64,000 nt of DNA from Cycas panzhihuaensis (lineage: Eukaryota; Cycadophyta), in contig CM041465.1 in the NCBI GenBank assembly GCA_023213395.1, forward strand, positions 47,871,741-47,935,740, read 5' to 3'. The notes beneath the pieces are model-generated. The model saw nothing but the letters and a program-made list of their open reading frames with translations, had not been told where the DNA came from and made no database searches. The translations under genes were made by a program, and so were the position numbers. Below, in pieces: positions 61,955-64,000 of the stretch. The stretch's first letter is position 1. Each line of letters starts with the position of its first letter.

Positions 61955-62950
61955 ATGGTTCCTATAAATATGCTAAATGCATGTACCATCAGATTAATAA
62001 GACAAGACAACTATCAAGAATGGAAGAGAATAGCACAAAATCTCTTGATAATGAACGAATTTTGAGGTTATGTTTCTGGAAGAATACTTCAACTTGTACT
62101 TGTTGAAGATGATGGAGTTATTGTTCATCCTGATCTTGCTTGTGTTGCTGTTTGGGAAGCCAAAGATGAAATTGCTTTGGCATTTTACCATATGATTATT
62201 GATGTCCATGTTGACCAAAATATTGTGTGTACAAAAACTTCTAAGGAAGCATGGGATATTTTATTATCCTTGTATGAAAGGCGAGATGAAGCTCGTATTT
62301 TGATGGTGAAAGCCAAAATGTATTCTTTAAAATTTGTCAAGCCTATGTCATTTTTTTTTTCCTCCATCAAGGAGATATGTAATGAATTGAATACATAGGA
62401 TAGTCTTACTTTCAGAGACAAGCTTATAATTACAATTGTTAGAGCATTGCCTAAGGATTATAATGGATTTATATCATCCACTACACGAGATAGTTTACTC
62501 AAAGAAATGTCTTTCAATGAGCATGAAAGCTTGTTGCTTTAAGAGGAGTAGATTTATATCAAGGACGATGATAATGAGCCATCCACTTTTGGAGCTTTCA
62601 TGGCCAAATCAAAGGCCAAGCAAAATCTCAAACCATCACTCTCAAAGCAGTTTGGAAACATGAACATTGGTTCCTCAAAGACCAATGTTATCTGTCATTA
62701 TTGTGGCAAAGTGGGCCATATAGCTCTTGATTGTAGAAAGAAACAAGCCGATCTCCAGCACACACGACATCAACAGCAGCCACATTAAGCGATCGAGACA
62801 ACAACGACCACATCGAGAATTCCAATCAGCGGTTTCAGCATCAACAACAACAGCAACCCCCATGACCAAATCGAGATGTCTATCAAGGAGGTCAAAGAGA
62901 AAGGGGGGTTTTTAGAGATGGCAATCAATGCCACTTTAATCAATTTGCAG
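61955..62950 (+). pseudogene. gag: Element K gag (broken)
   Basis: ATG at 61955 (MVPINMLNACTIRL) in the family start context. A TGA replaces Trp in NEFW near 62062-62070. The frame resumes as AWDILLSLYERRDEARILMVK (62177-62398) and stops at a TAG in LNT. The knuckle CHYCGKVGHIALDC lies near 62694-62735. The Gln-rich tract is largely lost and the RGG segment is in another frame (62860-62915). Confidence 0.87.
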
Positions 62951-63360
62951 ATGAGGATAAGTTATTTTGTGCTTATCATACCTCCAAGGTGGATCAAACT
63001 TAGATCATTGAATCAGAGGCAACTCAACACGTGATTGGGAGTGAAAAACTCCTTTGTGACGTCAAGGAAGGAAAAGGTCAATCAATGACCTTCGACAACA
63101 ATGAGTCAGTTAAGATTTTTGGCATAGGCACAATTGCCCCATTTCATTCTCCTTCCAATCCTTCAACTACATTTCCTAATGGCAATGCCTATTTTATACG
63201 TTCCATGGAGAAGAGTTTGCTATCTGTTAGCAAATTGGACAAGCAACAGATGATCATTTTGTTCAAGAATGGGAAATGTGTAATAAATGATAAGAATGAT
63301 CATGTAGTGGCTATTGGATATGAGGATCACGGCCTCTATAAGTTGGATGCTAATAATACT
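62951..63360 (+). pseudogene. Element K protease (inactive)
   Basis: The motif region reads T-stop-IIESEATQHVIG where relatives have [14 protein letters not shown]: a TAG for Trp, and D-S-G changed to E-S-E. It then stays open through SMEKSLLSVSKLDKQQMI and [10 protein letters not shown]. Catalysis is not possible. Confidence 0.88.
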
Positions 63361-64000
63361 TGATTCTGTTTACTCTGGTTCCATTGTCACTCAATCTTTG
63401 TCCAAGATGCAGCTTTGGCATCAATGTCTAGGCCACTTGAGTTTAGACAATCTCAAGTAGATGGTGAACAAGAAAATGGTGCATGGGCTTCCAAAGCTGT
63501 ATGGCTCAAAATGTCTTCGTGAAGCATGTGTAATGGGGACATAACATCTCTTGCCTTTCCCAAAAGGCAAAGCTTGGCGTGTATCGTATCCTTTGCAGTT
63601 GATACATTCAAATTTATGTGGACCTATGTCCACCGCATCCTTTGGAGGAGCTTTGTATTACATCTCCTTCATTAATGATTTCTCCGACAAAGTTTGGGTT
63701 TATTTCATTAAACACAAATCTAAAACATTTTAAAAGTTTAAGGAATTCAAGCTTGAAGTGGAGAACGAGTCTGGTCAATCGATCAAAATATTAAGGTCAG
63801 ATAATGGAGCTGAATTCACTTCAAAGGAATTCACCAAATTCTGCAAGGATAACGACATTCAGAGACAGCTTACCATTTCTGATACTCCTCAACAAAATGG
63901 AGTCTTCGAAAGAATGAATAGAACTTTGGCTAACAAAGTCAAAGCAATGATGCGTGCAAAGGGACTCACTCGAGCTTACTGGGCAGAGGTATTCCACACA
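63361..64000 (+). pseudogene. Element K integrase, cut by the window end
   Basis: HHCC zinc domain [13 protein letters not shown]...CLREACVMGT with a TAA replacing Gln before HLLPFPKGK. The first catalytic position is Asn (LIHSNLCGPM), the second Asp is present (ILRSDNGAEF), and the Glu is present (GVFERMN). Stops occur at KTF and elsewhere. It continues beyond the window. Confidence 0.88.

Larger units (their letters stand above)
44637..64000 (+). mobile_element. Element K: Copia element, split by L and running off the window
   Basis: A 5' LTR (44637-45226), primer-binding site and leader to 47291, then element L (47297-61688, TSD GTGAA), after which the leader resumes exactly at 61694 and gag, protease and integrase follow to the window end. 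The 3' half and 3' LTR lie outside. Left TSD candidate GCCTC (44632-44636) in J's gag. Coding is heavily mutated; K is older than L and M. Confidence 0.92.

Overview
The window looks like intergenic DNA from a large, repeat-dense seed-plant nuclear genome. A gymnosperm with conifer-like repeat organisation is plausible, but the sequence alone does not fix the species. It is AT-rich and I find no intact host gene, tRNA or rRNA. Almost every base can be assigned to LTR retrotransposons inserted into one another. Primer-binding sites are the plant initiator-Met-tRNA type (TGGTATCAGAGC and variants), LTRs are TG...CA, and most boundaries are confirmed by 5-bp target-site duplications (TSDs) that I read directly.

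Layout, left to right. Element A (Copia, +, 248-15612, TSD TATAT) is split by element B (Copia, -, 4834-12449, TSD CTCAG), which sits in A's integrase gene. An old Copia remnant E (+, tail at 26294-26980) and a tandem repeat are split by element C (Copia with ~195-bp LTRs, -, 16111-26167, TSD GTGCA). C is split by element D (-, 16980-21899, TSD GCATC), a non-autonomous LTR element that carries a fragment of a plant BOI/SBP1-type RING E3 ligase gene. F (-, 26991-28020) is a Copia stub cut by G (+, LTR at 28021, only the 5' part left). G is cut by H (Ty3/gypsy chromovirus-like, +, 29905-36490, 3' end lost). I (-, 36525-40629, TSD GTTGC) is a chimera whose interior holds an inverted leader-gag-protease block and an inverted LTR piece. 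J (C-like Copia, -, 40810-44636) sits in another C-like fragment and is cut by K (Copia, +, 44637 to the window end). K contains L (Copia, -, 47297-61688, TSD GTGAA), and L's 5' LTR contains M (Copia, -, 54837-61562, TSD TTAAG). The right half is therefore a five-level nest: old fragment > J > K > L > M.

A, B, F, G, I, K, L and M are one related Copia group: gag with a CCHC knuckle, a Gln-rich stretch and an RGG box, then protease, integrase, reverse transcriptase and RNase H in a copia-type order. They share structured LTRs, with conserved palindromes upstream of a TATA box, and a 1-2 kb untranslated leader. The leader has a conserved hairpin with one compensatory base-pair change between subfamilies. 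C and J form a second Copia family with double zinc knuckles. Most coding regions carry stops and frameshifts. B's 899-codon pol frame and L's gag are the best preserved.

Most worth follow-up: the captured BOI-like fragment and other host-like segments in D; the inverted chimeric structure of I; a perfect five-unit heat-shock-element motif in the L leader; the covarying leader hairpin; and an Asp-to-Asn change in the integrase active site shared by C and J.
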